From Limnohabitans sp. Rim8 (GTDB lineage Bacteria; Pseudomonadota; Gammaproteobacteria; Burkholderiales; Burkholderiaceae_C): DNA of 64,000 bases. The notes under the pieces were generated by a model. That model did not search any database. It was not told the origin of the DNA and was given only the letters and a program-made list of their open reading frames with translations. This document shows, piece by piece, positions 9,724-19,531 of this stretch (position 1 is its first letter; each line of letters starts with the position of its first letter). A program made the position numbers and the translations under genes. The stretch is from assembly GCF_945869175.1 (NCBI RefSeq), contig NZ_CAMBNZ010000005.1:1-64000 (forward strand), read 5' to 3'.

Positions 9724-10245
9724 ATGCGTTTGAGCACCAAAAGCCGATTTGCCGTCACCGCGATGATCGACGTTGCACTGCGCGAAGACCGCGGTCCCGT
9801 GTCCCTCGCAGCCATCGGCGTGCGCCATCAAATTTCGCTGTCCTATTTGGAACAGCTCTTCAGCAAGCTGCGCCAGCACGGTTTGGTCGAAAGCACCCGC
9901 GGCCCCGGTGGCGGCTATTCCCTGTCACGCCATGCCGAAAAAATCACCATGGCCGACATCGTGGGGGCAGTGGATGCGCCCTCGGACGAAGAAGCCGCTG
10001 CCGAAGGCGGCTGGATGAACAGCGAGCTGTGGGCCAGCCTGAACGAAAAAATGCTCACCCACCTGCAGTCCATCAGCCTGCGCCAATTGGTGGCCGAGCA
10101 ACGCACCAAAGGCGTCACCGTTGAGCCAGCTCCTCAGCCGGTGGTCAAGCGCGGCGTCTTTGCCAAGCCCAAAAGCACCTTGAAAATCACCGCGCCCAAT
10201 TCGGTGTTCGCCTTGGGGGCCAGTTTGATGCCGTCTCGCGGCTGA
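9724..10245 (+). CDS. Rrf2/IscR-like transcriptional regulator without any cysteine
   Basis: MRLSTKSRFAVTAMIDVALREDRGPVSLAAIGVRHQISLSYLEQLFSKLRQHGLVESTRGPGGGYSLSR. Confidence 0.92.
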   Translation: MRLSTKSRFAVTAMIDVALREDRGPVSLAAIGVRHQISLSYLEQLFSKLRQHGLVESTRGPGGGYSLSRHAEKITMADIVGAVDAPSDEEAAAEGGWMNSELWASLNEKMLTHLQSISLRQLVAEQRTKGVTVEPAPQPVVKRGVFAKPKSTLKITAPNSVFALGASLMPSRG

Positions 10246-10270
10246 TCTGTTCACGCCACAGACAACCCCC

Positions 10271-10292
10271 AACCCGCTTCGGCGGGTTTTTT
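10271..10292 (+). terminator. Rho-independent terminator after the Rrf2 gene
   Basis: aacccgc-ttc-ggcgggttttttt. Confidence 0.85.
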
Positions 10293-10320
10293 GTGGTTTG
10301 CCCACAGGAAAAAAGTGTGA

Positions 10321-10666
10321 AGCCCGCCGATAAGCCGGATTCTGTGCACAGCGGTTGCCCGCTGCGTGACCGCCATTACTCTGGGCCGGGGGTCGCCCAC
10401 CCGGCTCGATGCTACCTACCCGCCAACTCACCCCGCGGAACCACAGGGAGAAGGGATGCGGCGAACCACACCCATTCAGGAAGGCCTACTTGGTATTGCT
10501 GCGCGTAGAGATTGCCCGTTTCACCCGAACTCAATCGGCTCGTCTCTGTTGCTCTGATCCTCACCTCACGGTGGAGAGGCGTTACCTCCTACGCTGTCCT
10601 GTGCAGTCCGGACGTTCCTCCAGTGCTTCCTTTCGGAAATTGCACCAGCGACGGTCTGGCGTGCTT
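10321..10666 (-). ncRNA. rnpB: RNase P RNA (class A)
   Basis: Minus strand contains GAGGAACGTCCGGACTGCACAG near the 5' end and CACAGAATCCGGCTTATCGGCGGGCT at the 3' end, RNase P hallmarks; exact ends approximate. Confidence 0.95.
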
Positions 10667-10770
10667 CACCACTTGATTATCGCCTGCGGTCATGTGCTGA
10701 TGTCGCTCAGGGTCTGCCGTTTCGCGCACAATGGTTTTTTGCCCCTGCCATTTCTCATCGGAGACCGCCC

Positions 10771-11688
10771 ATGAAAGCACACACCATCCTCGAGACCATC
10801 GGCGACACCCCTCATGTGCGCATCAACCGCTTGTTTGGCGACCATGCCAACGTGTGGATCAAGTCCGAACGCAGCAACCCCGGCGGCTCCATCAAGGACC
10901 GCATCGCCTTGGCCATGGTCGAAGACGCCGAAAAGTCCGGCGCCTTGACACCAGGCGGCACCATCATCGAGCCCACCTCGGGCAACACGGGCATTGGCCT
11001 GGCCATGGTCGCGGCCGTCAAGGGCTATAAATTGGTGTTGGTGATGCCCGACAGCATGAGCATTGAGCGCCGCCGCCTGATGCTGGCCTACGGCGCCAGC
11101 TTCGACCTCACGCCCCGCGCAGAAGGCATGAAAGGGGCGATTGCCAGGGCCCAGGACTTGGTGGCCAGCACGCCCGGTGCCTGGATGCCCCAACAGTTTG
11201 AAAACTCCGCCAACATCGACGTGCATGTGCGCACCACCGCGCAGGAAATTTTGGCTGACTTTCCCGAGGGCATCGACGCGCTCATCACGGGTGTGGGCAC
11301 GGGCGGCCACCTCACTGGCACAGCCCGTGTACTCAAGGCCAAATTCCCAAACCTCCAAGTCTTTGCGGTCGAACCTGCCGCTTCGCCCGTGATTTCGGGC
11401 GGTGCACCAGCACCTCACCCCATCCAGGGCATTGGCGCGGGCTTCATTCCCAACAACCTGGATACCAGCGTGCTCGACGGCGTGATCCAGGTCGATGCCG
11501 AGGCGGCCCGTGAATACGCACGCCGCTCAGCGCGTGAAGAGGGCATCTTGGTGGGCATTTCGTCTGGGGCCACGCTGGCGGCCATTGCTCAAAAACTGGC
11601 CGATTTGCCTGCGGGCGCCACCGTGCTGGGGTTTAACTACGACACAGGTGAGCGCTATTTGTCGATTGAAGGGTTCTTGCCGGCTTGA
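10771..11688 (+). CDS. cysK: Cysteine synthase (O-acetylserine sulfhydrylase)
   Basis: [35 protein letters not shown]-enzyme motifs. Confidence 0.9.
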   Translation: MKAHTILETIGDTPHVRINRLFGDHANVWIKSERSNPGGSIKDRIALAMVEDAEKSGALTPGGTIIEPTSGNTGIGLAMVAAVKGYKLVLVMPDSMSIERRRLMLAYGASFDLTPRAEGMKGAIARAQDLVASTPGAWMPQQFENSANIDVHVRTTAQEILADFPEGIDALITGVGTGGHLTGTARVLKAKFPNLQVFAVEPAASPVISGGAPAPHPIQGIGAGFIPNNLDTSVLDGVIQVDAEAAREYARRSAREEGILVGISSGATLAAIAQKLADLPAGATVLGFNYDTGERYLSIEGFLPA

Positions 11689-11761
11689 TCGCTGCGCAGT
11701 GCCATCTGCACGGCGATAATCACGGCTTCTTGCTTGATAACCACAAGCCACAGAGGTTGAC

Positions 11762-13582
11762 ATGATCCGGATTTCAGAACTCAAACTGCCCCTTTCCGCC
11801 GTTCCGGTGGAAGTCCGCCGCGCGGCCAATGCCCCGTCAGAAACCGACGCAGACCGACTGCCCACACCCCACCCCGATCAAGCCTTGCGCCAATTGGCCG
11901 CACAGGCACTGGGCATCGCAGAGAACGACATCGCCACTTTGCAGGTCTTCAAACGCAGCTTTGATGCGCGCAAGGCCGATTTGATGGCGGTCTACATCGT
12001 AGATCTCGCCCTCAGCCGGGTGGTCAACGAAGCGGCCTTGTTGCACCAGTTCAATGCCAACCCACACATCCAGGCCACCCCCGACATGGCGTGGCACGCG
12101 CCCTGCCAAGCCCCGGTCGGTTTTGGTGCAGAACAAGGCGAGCGCCCAGTGGTCGTCGGCTTCGGGCCTTGCGGCATGTTCGCAGCGCTGGCTTTGGCGC
12201 AAATGGGCTTCAAGCCCATTGTTCTGGAGCGCGGTAAGCCCGTGCGTGAACGAACCAAAGACACCTGGGGCCTGTGGCGCAAAAAAGTGCTCAACCCCGA
12301 AAGCAATGTGCAATTTGGCGAAGGCGGCGCAGGCACCTTCTCTGACGGCAAGCTCTACAGCCAGATCAAAGACCCGCGACATTTGGGCCGCAAGGTGATT
12401 CAGGAGTTCGTCAAGGCGGGTGCACCTGCCGACATCCTGTATGCGGCGCACCCGCACATTGGCACGTTCAAGCTGGTCAAAGTGGTCGAGCACATCCGTG
12501 AGCAGATCATCGCTTTGGGCGGTGAGATCCGCTTTGAGCAGCGGGTGAGCGATGTGCTGCTCGCGACCACCGCACAGGGCCATCAACTGACGGGCCTGCA
12601 AGTGCAGGACTTGCGCACCGGCCAAAGCCAGGCCCTGCACACGCGTCACGCGGTGATGGCCCTGGGCCACAGTTCGCGCGACACCTTTGTCATGCTGCAC
12701 CGTCGGGGCGTGGCCATGCAGGCCAAGGCGTTTTCGATCGGCGTGCGCATCGAGCACCCGCAAAGCGTGATCGACCAGGCGCGCTGGGGCCGCCACGCAG
12801 GCCACCCGCTGCTGGGGGCTGCCGACTACAAGCTGGTTCACCACGCGCAAAATGGCCGGGCGGTATACAGCTTTTGCATGTGCCCCGGTGGCACGGTGGT
12901 GGCGGCCACCAGCGAGCCGGGCCGCGTGGTCACCAACGGCATGAGCCAATACTCGCGCAACGAACGCAATGCCAATGCCGGCATGGTGGTGGCCATCGAC
13001 CCGCCCGACTACCCACTGGACACCGCCGCCTGGCAAGCCGCATTTGGCGAGTCAGACGGCGCGCAGCTGGCGCAAGAAGCCCGCAACTTGGCCGAACAAT
13101 TGCCTGCCCAATCACACCCGCTGGCGGGCATCGTGCTGCAACGCCAACTGGAAACGCGTGCCTTTGAAGTGGGCGGCAGCAACTACGAAGCCCCCGGGCA
13201 ATTGGTGGGGGACTTTCTGGCCCAACGTCCCTCCAGTCAGTGGGGCAGTGTGCAACCGTCTTACAAACCCGGCGTGAAACTGGTCGACTTGGCCGATGTC
13301 TTGCCCGACTACGCGGTCGCCGCCATGCGTGAAGCGCTGCCGGTGTTCGGCCGCAAGATCCGCGGCTACGACATGGCAGATGCGGTGATGACCGGGGTGG
13401 AAACACGCACCTCCTCGCCCCTGCGCATCCCGCGCGGCGAAGACCACCAAAGCACCAACACCCAAGGGCTGTACCCGGCGGGCGAGGGCGCAAGCTATGC
13501 GGGCGGCATCTTGTCGGCGGGGGTGGATGGCATCAAGGTGGCGGAATCTTTGGCCCGCCATATCATGGCGCCTGCAAGCTAG
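11762..13582 (+). CDS. NAD(P)/FAD-dependent oxidoreductase (COG2509-like)
   Basis: VVVGFGPCGMFAALALAQMGFKPIVLERG; C-terminal GLYPAGEGASYAGGILSAGVDGIKVAE. Confidence 0.88.
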   Translation: MIRISELKLPLSAVPVEVRRAANAPSETDADRLPTPHPDQALRQLAAQALGIAENDIATLQVFKRSFDARKADLMAVYIVDLALSRVVNEAALLHQFNANPHIQATPDMAWHAPCQAPVGFGAEQGERPVVVGFGPCGMFAALALAQMGFKPIVLERGKPVRERTKDTWGLWRKKVLNPESNVQFGEGGAGTFSDGKLYSQIKDPRHLGRKVIQEFVKAGAPADILYAAHPHIGTFKLVKVVEHIREQIIALGGEIRFEQRVSDVLLATTAQGHQLTGLQVQDLRTGQSQALHTRHAVMALGHSSRDTFVMLHRRGVAMQAKAFSIGVRIEHPQSVIDQARWGRHAGHPLLGAADYKLVHHAQNGRAVYSFCMCPGGTVVAATSEPGRVVTNGMSQYSRNERNANAGMVVAIDPPDYPLDTAAWQAAFGESDGAQLAQEARNLAEQLPAQSHPLAGIVLQRQLETRAFEVGGSNYEAPGQLVGDFLAQRPSSQWGSVQPSYKPGVKLVDLADVLPDYAVAAMREALPVFGRKIRGYDMADAVMTGVETRTSSPLRIPRGEDHQSTNTQGLYPAGEGASYAGGILSAGVDGIKVAESLARHIMAPAS

Positions 13583-13908
13583 ACCGACACCATCTGCTTG
13601 CGAACAGAGTAGCGTGTCAAGTCGGCCACCTTGTGCAGACCGATTTTACGCATGATGTTGCGCCGGTGCACTTCGACCGTGCTGGGCGCGATCAAAAGGT
13701 TGCGTGCAATTTCTTTGGACGAATACCCATCGGCAATCAGGCACAGCACCTGCTCCTCACGTGTACCCAAAAGGTTTTTGGCAGGGCTGTAGCCTGAGCG
13801 GACTTTTCTGAAGCAATCCATCATCTCTGATGCAGCCGATTGGCACAGATACACACGCCCTGATGCCGCCGCACATATTGCGGACATCAATTCGTCAATG
13901 CTGCTCAA
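13579..13908 (-). pseudogene. LuxR/NarL-type HTH protein, remnant of a response regulator (receiver mostly missing)
   Basis: SSIDELMSAICAAASGRVYL (receiver C-terminal tail) + LGTREEQVLCLIADGYSSKEIARNLLIAPSTVEVHRRNIMRKIGL; in-frame TAG just upstream; only a TTG start. Confidence 0.6.
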
Positions 13909-13964
13909 TGTGCGCTACACCTCATAAAGAACCATTAAGAGCCATTGAGATTTTTCCGTTCACC

Positions 13965-14245
13965 TCACGTCACACCTTGCTCCTGCATGCAGCGCTGCAA
14001 AGACATCCTCCCCGGACAGCTGAGCTTTTGGCAAATGTGGTGCAAATGCAACTTGGCCGTCTCCTCGCTGATGGCCAATTGGCTGGCAATTCTCTTGTTC
14101 GGCAAACCTTCGGTCACCATGCGGGCAACCGTCATTTCTCGGGGGGTCAACAAATGGGCCGAATAGACTGATGAACCTTAAACGCTTGGGTCAAGCCTTC
14201 GAGCATCATCGGGTAAGGGTCAGCCAGCACGAGGTTGATGCACAT
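13965..14245 (-). pseudogene. Decayed NarL-type response regulator (receiver N-terminus, deletion/frameshift, HTH)
   Basis: ATG at 14245 gives MCINLVLADPYPMMLEGLTQAFKVHQSIRPIC* (receiver start); HTH continues in another frame as ..HLLTPREMTVARMVTEGLPNKRIASQLAISEETAKLHLHHICQKL. Confidence 0.7.
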
Positions 14246-14488
14246 AGGTCACGTCTTCTTTCATCAATAACACGGACCGCAAACGCTTTTTCATCTCTCA
14301 AGCACGGGCCCATGGTCCATGAAGGATAGGGCCCAAAGTCTTCAACAACCATCCTCTTTATCGGTGATAACGACTACTCGTTTACCGTTAAATCCCATCC
14401 AACATATTGCATTGATGGATGATTCAACGCTTCGGGTGCGGGCCTGACCCTGACGGTGGGCACCCACGGCCCTGCGTAAAATCAAGCC

Positions 14489-14743
14489 ATGTCACTTTCA
14501 TCGCCAGACAATCCGCAAGCCCGCAACCCTTTGCATGGCATGACCCTAGAGGCCATCGTGACCCAACTGGCCGATTTTTATGGCTGGGACGATCTGGGTC
14601 AACGCATTCAGATCCGCTGTTTCACGCACGACCCCAGTGTGGGCTCGAGCCTCAAGTTTTTGCGCAAAACGCTTTGGGCGCGTGACAAAGTTGAAAGCCT
14701 TTACCTGTTCATGCTGCGCGAACAAAAAAAACAAGGTCATTGA
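14489..14743 (+). CDS. VF530 family (DUF2132) putative DNA-binding protein
   Basis: [61 protein letters not shown]. Confidence 0.9.
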   Translation: MSLSSPDNPQARNPLHGMTLEAIVTQLADFYGWDDLGQRIQIRCFTHDPSVGSSLKFLRKTLWARDKVESLYLFMLREQKKQGH

Positions 14744-14766
14744 GGTGCACGGTCTGAGCAAACCGC

Positions 14767-15222
14767 TCAATCCGACAACATCGTGCCCCGGCACTTGGAC
14801 GCCCCACATCGGCAGACATAGCGGGCTCTCAAGGCCTCGGTCATCGGCTCGTCACTGTACAAGCCATAGTCAAAAGTCAATTCTTCACCTTTGAACACAG
14901 GCCTGCGTGTCATGATGAAAATTCGCCCTTGGCGTTCATCGGGTTCGCAATTGGGACGGCACGAATGGTTGATCCATTTCGAGTCGTTACCGCCGTAAAG
15001 CGCATCGATCACTGTGCCGTCGTCCAAGTGAAAATAAAATGTGTGATCAGGGTTGCTGGGGTCATGGGGGTGGCGGCGTATCGCCTCGGCCATGCTGATG
15101 ACCTCGCCCACGTACTCGATCACCGTCTCGCCTGCGGCGATGTGACGGGTCGCGAATACGCCTTTGCCATGCACCTCAGATGAATGCACATGGATCAGTC
15201 TGGGGACAGGCAGGTGGCTCAA
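14767..15222 (-). CDS. SET domain protein (putative protein-lysine methyltransferase) with post-SET Cys motif
   Basis: WINHSCRPNCEP, GEELTFDYG, YVCRCGASKCRGTML. Confidence 0.92.
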   Translation of the reverse strand: MSHLPVPRLIHVHSSEVHGKGVFATRHIAAGETVIEYVGEVISMAEAIRRHPHDPSNPDHTFYFHLDDGTVIDALYGGNDSKWINHSCRPNCEPDERQGRIFIMTRRPVFKGEELTFDYGLYSDEPMTEALRARYVCRCGASKCRGTMLSD

Positions 15223-15355
15223 AGTGGCTTTTTCAACGGGACGTGATGAGGTGAGGCCTGACTATAAAGTGCCAGTGCAACATCGCGACAGCGACAGCCC
15301 CACCAAGCTGACTCTGTTTTAATTTATCCAGACCTCAGCAAAAAGGCAAAACGCT

Positions 15356-16840
15356 ATGTCACTCGTCATGGGTTGGGAAGAATGGGCCGGTCACGATGCC
15401 GTGGGCCTGGCCGAACGTGTGCAGCGTGGCGAACTGACACCCACCGAACTGGCTCGCCAAACAGTGGCCGGCATCGCCTTGGTCAACCCGACGCTCAGCG
15501 CCGTGGTCGAGGTGTTTGACGACCTGGTGAGCGAGCCGACCCGAGATGGCATGAACCCCCATGGGCCCTTTGCGGGCGTGCCCTACCTGATGAAAGACCT
15601 GGGGCCCACGCTCAAAGGCCGTTTACAGGAAATGGGCTCGCTCTTGATGCGCGGCAACCGCGCCACTGCCGACAGCTACCTGGCCGGGCGCATCAAGCAA
15701 GCCGGCCTGAACGTGATGGGCCGCACCACCACGCCCGAGTTTGGGGTGTGCAGCTCGGCAGAGAACCCCGCCGTGTATGTGACGCGCAACCCCTGGGACT
15801 TGCAGTACACCACCTGCGGCTCGTCGGCAGGCACAGCGGCGGCCGTGGCGGCGGGTGTCTTGCCCTTGTCGCACGCCACCGACGGCGGTGGATCAATCCG
15901 CATCCCGGCAGGCTTCAACGGCAACATTGGCCTCAAGGCCTCGCGCGGCGTGTTTTCGATCGCGCCTGCAGCCTCAGACCTCACGGGCTTGGTGTCGACT
16001 CAGGGCTGCCACAGCCGCACCGTGCGGGACACCGCCGCCTTTGTGGACCATTGCCGGGGCGGCGCGCCTGGTGAATTCATGCCCTATTGGTCAACGCCCG
16101 AGACCTACAGCACGCTCATCAAGCGCGACCCGGCTCGGCTACGCATCGCCTTGTCGCACGAATGGGGACATTACCGCGCGGTGCCGCACTTTGTAGCCGA
16201 GTTGGAAAAAGCCGGACGTTTTCTGGAGAGCCTGGGCCACCACGTCGAATGGGCCCTGCCCGATGTGGACTTGGAAGCCGCCTTTGCTGCCCAAACCACC
16301 TGCTACATCAGCAACTTTGCGCAAACCATCACCAATCTGCTCAAGCCTTTGGGGCTGGAGAGGCCCCCTGCCGATCTGGTGGAGCCGATCAACATCAAAA
16401 TCTGGGAAGAAGGTCTGAAAACCAGCTACGCCGAACGCGCCCGAATGCAGGCTGTGTTCAACACCACCTCACGCAGTTTTGGCGAGTTCTTTGAGCATTG
16501 GGACATCATCCTCACGCCCATCACCGCATTGCCCACGCCCCTGCTGGGCACCACCGAATACCTGACGACCAGCGACAACCCTTCGGTGCACGACTGGTTT
16601 GAAAACCTCTGGCAAAACTTCGCCTACACCCCCCTGTCCAACCTGTGCGGCATCCCCGGCATCTCACTGCCGATGGCCACACAAGAGAACGGCTTGCCTT
16701 TGGGCATCCAAGCACAGGCCCGCCAGGCCAACGATGGGCTTTTGCTGCAACTGGCCGCACAGATCGAGCGGGCGCTGGGAGGAAAGTGGAACGATGGGCG
16801 CAGGCCAGGGGTCCATGTGGCGCAAGTCACGTCACAGTGA
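15356..16840 (+). CDS. Amidase (amidase signature family)
   Basis: VPYLMKDLG, TTCGSSAGTAAAVAAGVLPLSHATDGGGSIRIPAGFNGNIGLKASRG. Confidence 0.94.
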   Translation: MSLVMGWEEWAGHDAVGLAERVQRGELTPTELARQTVAGIALVNPTLSAVVEVFDDLVSEPTRDGMNPHGPFAGVPYLMKDLGPTLKGRLQEMGSLLMRGNRATADSYLAGRIKQAGLNVMGRTTTPEFGVCSSAENPAVYVTRNPWDLQYTTCGSSAGTAAAVAAGVLPLSHATDGGGSIRIPAGFNGNIGLKASRGVFSIAPAASDLTGLVSTQGCHSRTVRDTAAFVDHCRGGAPGEFMPYWSTPETYSTLIKRDPARLRIALSHEWGHYRAVPHFVAELEKAGRFLESLGHHVEWALPDVDLEAAFAAQTTCYISNFAQTITNLLKPLGLERPPADLVEPINIKIWEEGLKTSYAERARMQAVFNTTSRSFGEFFEHWDIILTPITALPTPLLGTTEYLTTSDNPSVHDWFENLWQNFAYTPLSNLCGIPGISLPMATQENGLPLGIQAQARQANDGLLLQLAAQIERALGGKWNDGRRPGVHVAQVTSQ

Positions 16841-16925
16841 CTTCTGGTTTATTGAGTAAGGTATCTTGGTTGGTGTCAAATCCAGCACTGACCCGACTTC
16901 CACCTGCCAAACAACTGAGACTTGG

Positions 16926-17279
16926 CTACTCATAAGAGATCACATCAGGAGCCGTGAGTCCACTTGTCCCTGTCAAGCCAACCATGCCAATGACTCCAGT
17001 CAATCCCACTGTTCCGGCCACTCCTGCTGTACCGTTTTGGCCATTGCACATGTATTGCGTGGCCGTGATCTCTGTATCTTGCAGAACCAGATCATCACTG
17101 AAATCAGTGCCGGAGTTGATCGTTACGCCCCCGATCGAGCAATCGCTCAAGGGTGCTCCGTTGAGGATGGAGATTTTGGTGGCATGCGCTGGCGCTTCAC
17201 CGGACTCGCCCCCTCCACAGGCGGTGAGGATGACCATCAAAAAAAACATGGCCGCCCGTTGGAAACTGCTTGTTGACAT
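16926..17279 (-). CDS. Small putative lipoprotein with DUF7151-like motif and C-terminal collagen-like Gly-X-Y repeats
   Basis: Lipobox MVILTACGGG; ITATQYMCNGQNGTAGVAGTVGLTGVIGMVGLTGTSGLT. Confidence 0.65.
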   Translation of the reverse strand: MSTSSFQRAAMFFLMVILTACGGGESGEAPAHATKISILNGAPLSDCSIGGVTINSGTDFSDDLVLQDTEITATQYMCNGQNGTAGVAGTVGLTGVIGMVGLTGTSGLTAPDVISYE

Positions 17280-17517
17280 GTGGCGCATGGAAGATGAAAT
17301 CAAATTGAAAAAGATTTCAATGACCCATCTTGAACGTCCAAACGGTGTGTTTCTGTAATTCTTCTAACCGAATAGGTCTAACGAGCGCTGTGATCCGATA
17401 CCTGCCCAAACTGCCCGGTCAGGGCACCAGGCCTGATCTGTGGGTCGCCATTGGCAGCCAAACACAAGTTTGTTGGTCAGGACCCTTCGACCCTTCGGGA
17501 GGCAAAAGCGAGCTGAA

Positions 17518-19380
17518 TTACTCCACGGTCACGCTCTTGGCCAAATTCCTCGGCTTGTCCACATCCGTCCCCCGCGCACACGCCGTGTGGTAGCTCAGCA
17601 ACTGCAACGGCACCACATGCAAGATGGGTGAGAGCACGCCATAGTGCTCGGGCATGCGGATGACGTTGACGCCTTCGCTGCTCTCGATCTTCGTGCCGCC
17701 GTCGGCCAGCACATAGAGCACGCCGCCACGCGCGCGGACTTCCTGCATGTTGCTCTTGAGCTTTTCCAGCAGTTGGTCATTGGGAGCCACGGTGACCACG
17801 GGCATGGCGCTGGTCACCAGGGCCAGCGGGCCGTGTTTCAACTCACCTGCCGCATAGGCTTCGGCGTGGATGTAAGTGATTTCTTTGAGTTTGAGCGCGC
17901 CTTCCAGCGCAATCGGGTAGTGCGTGCCCCGTCCCAGGAAGAGCGCGTTTTCTTTGCTGGCGAATTCTTGTGACCAGGCGATGATTTGAGGCTCCAGCGC
18001 CAGCACGGCTTGCAGCGCGGCGGGCAGGCGGCGCATGGCTTTGATGTGGGCGGCTTCTTCGGCATCACTGAGGCGACCCTTGGTCTGCGCCAGCGCCAGC
18101 GTCAGCAAAAACAAGCCGGCCAGTTGTGTGGTGAAGGCCTTGGTCGAGGCCACACCGATCTCGGTCCCTGCGCGGGTCACGTAGGCGTGTTTGCATTCGC
18201 GCACCATGGCGCTGGTGGACACATTGCAGATCGTCAGCGTGTGCAGTTGCCCCAAGCTTTGTGCGTGGCGCAAAGCCGCCAGGGTGTCGGCGGTCTCGCC
18301 GCTTTGGGTGATGGTGACGATCAGGGTGCTCGGGTTGGGCACCGATTCACGGTAGCGGTATTCGCTGGCGATCTCCACCTGACAGGGCACTTTGGCGATC
18401 GCTTCAATCCAGTACTTGGCCACACAGCCGCTGTAGTAACTGGTGCCGCACGCCAAGATCAGCACATTGTCGATGGCCTTGAACGTTGAATAAGCGCCGT
18501 CGCCAAACAGCTCGGGCGTGATGCCCTCCACGCCTTCGAGCGTATCGGCAATGGCGCGGGGTTGCTCGAAAATTTCCTTTTGCATGTAGTGGCGGTAAGG
18601 GCCGAGTTCGGCCGCACCACTGTGGGCGTGCACGGTTTTCACAGTGCGGGTCACGGCCTTGTGTTCGCGGTCCACCACCCAGTATTTGCCCAGCTGGATG
18701 TCGACCACGTCGCCCTCTTCCAGGTAGACGATCTGGTCGGTCACACCCGCCAAAGCCATGGCGTCGCTGGCCAAAAAGGTTTCGCCCTGGCCCACACCCA
18801 AAATGAGCGGCGAGCCTGCGCGTGCACCGATCACGCGCTGGGGCTCATCTTTGTGGAACACGGCAATCGCATAGGCACCATGGAGCTGACGAATGGCGGT
18901 CTTGACGGCTTCAAACAAATCACCGTCGTACAAACTGTCCACCAGGTGGGCGATGACCTCGGTGTCGGTCTGGCTCAAAAACAGATAGCCCTTGGCTTGC
19001 AGGGCGGCACGCAGTTCTTCGTGGTTTTCGATGATGCCGTTGTGCACCAAAGCCACCTTGCCCGGCTTGGTGTCTGCTGCGCCCGTGCCGTGACTGAAGT
19101 GCGGGTGGGCGTTGTGCACGGCAGGTGCGCCGTGCGTGGCCCAGCGGGTATGGGCGATGCCGGTGCCGCCTTCGATGTGGTCGGCCGTGACTTGGTCTAT
19201 GAGTTCGGCCACGCGTGAAGTGCTGCGGGCACGCTGCAGGCCTCCCGTGCCGCCGTTCAGACTGGCCGAGTGCACAGCCACCCCGCAGGAGTCATAACCC
19301 CGGTATTCGAGCCGCTGCAGGCCCTGCACCAAGATGGGAACGATGTTGCGGGAAGAAACGGCGCCGACGATGCCACACCT
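17518..19380 (-). CDS. glmS: Glutamine-fructose-6-phosphate aminotransferase (isomerizing); codon preceding Cys1 is AGG rather than ATG
   Basis: [35 protein letters not shown]...; tandem SIS domains; C-terminal [18 protein letters not shown]. Confidence 0.95.
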   Translation of the reverse strand, partial: RCGIVGAVSSRNIVPILVQGLQRLEYRGYDSCGVAVHSASLNGGTGGLQRARSTSRVAELIDQVTADHIEGGTGIAHTRWATHGAPAVHNAHPHFSHGTGAADTKPGKVALVHNGIIENHEELRAALQAKGYLFLSQTDTEVIAHLVDSLYDGDLFEAVKTAIRQLHGAYAIAVFHKDEPQRVIGARAGSPLILGVGQGETFLASDAMALAGVTDQIVYLEEGDVVDIQLGKYWVVDREHKAVTRTVKTVHAHSGAAELGPYRHYMQKEIFEQPRAIADTLEGVEGITPELFGDGAYSTFKAIDNVLILACGTSYYSGCVAKYWIEAIAKVPCQVEIASEYRYRESVPNPSTLIVTITQSGETADTLAALRHAQSLGQLHTLTICNVSTSAMVRECKHAYVTRAGTEIGVASTKAFTTQLAGLFLLTLALAQTKGRLSDAEEAAHIKAMRRLPAALQAVLALEPQIIAWSQEFASKENALFLGRGTHYPIALEGALKLKEITYIHAEAYAAGELKHGPLALVTSAMPVVTVAPNDQLLEKLKSNMQEVRARGGVLYVLADGGTKIESSEGVNVIRMPEHYGVLSPILHVVPLQLLSYHTACARGTDVDKPRNLAKSVTVE

Positions 19381-19453
19381 GGGGATGCTCCTGAAAGGGT
19401 GGATGAGCGATGGTAGGCAGACTTCACTAAAATATCCGATCAATTTTTGGAAC

Positions 19454-19531
19454 TTAATGGATTTTTATTTCACTATAATTCATTAATGGAATTTAATTTC
19501 AATAAAATTTAATTTATGGAATCCAATGAAC
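19454..19531. repeat. Three ~16-19 bp direct repeats (ATGGAWTTTWATTTCA-like) in the glmS-lrp intergenic region; candidate regulator-binding array
   Basis: TTAATGGATTTTTATTTCA (19454), TTAATGGAATTTAATTTCA (19483), degenerate ATGGAATCCAATGAAC (19516); spacing 29 and 30 bp. Confidence 0.6.

Noticed and set aside
11837-13036. - strand 399-aa ORF
   Set aside because: Antisense to the FAD oxidoreductase; no domain signature
14360-14395. Imperfect inverted repeat around TTATCGGTGATAACGA..TCGTTTACCGTTAA
   Set aside because: Arms have several mismatches and no regulator or promoter could be tied to it
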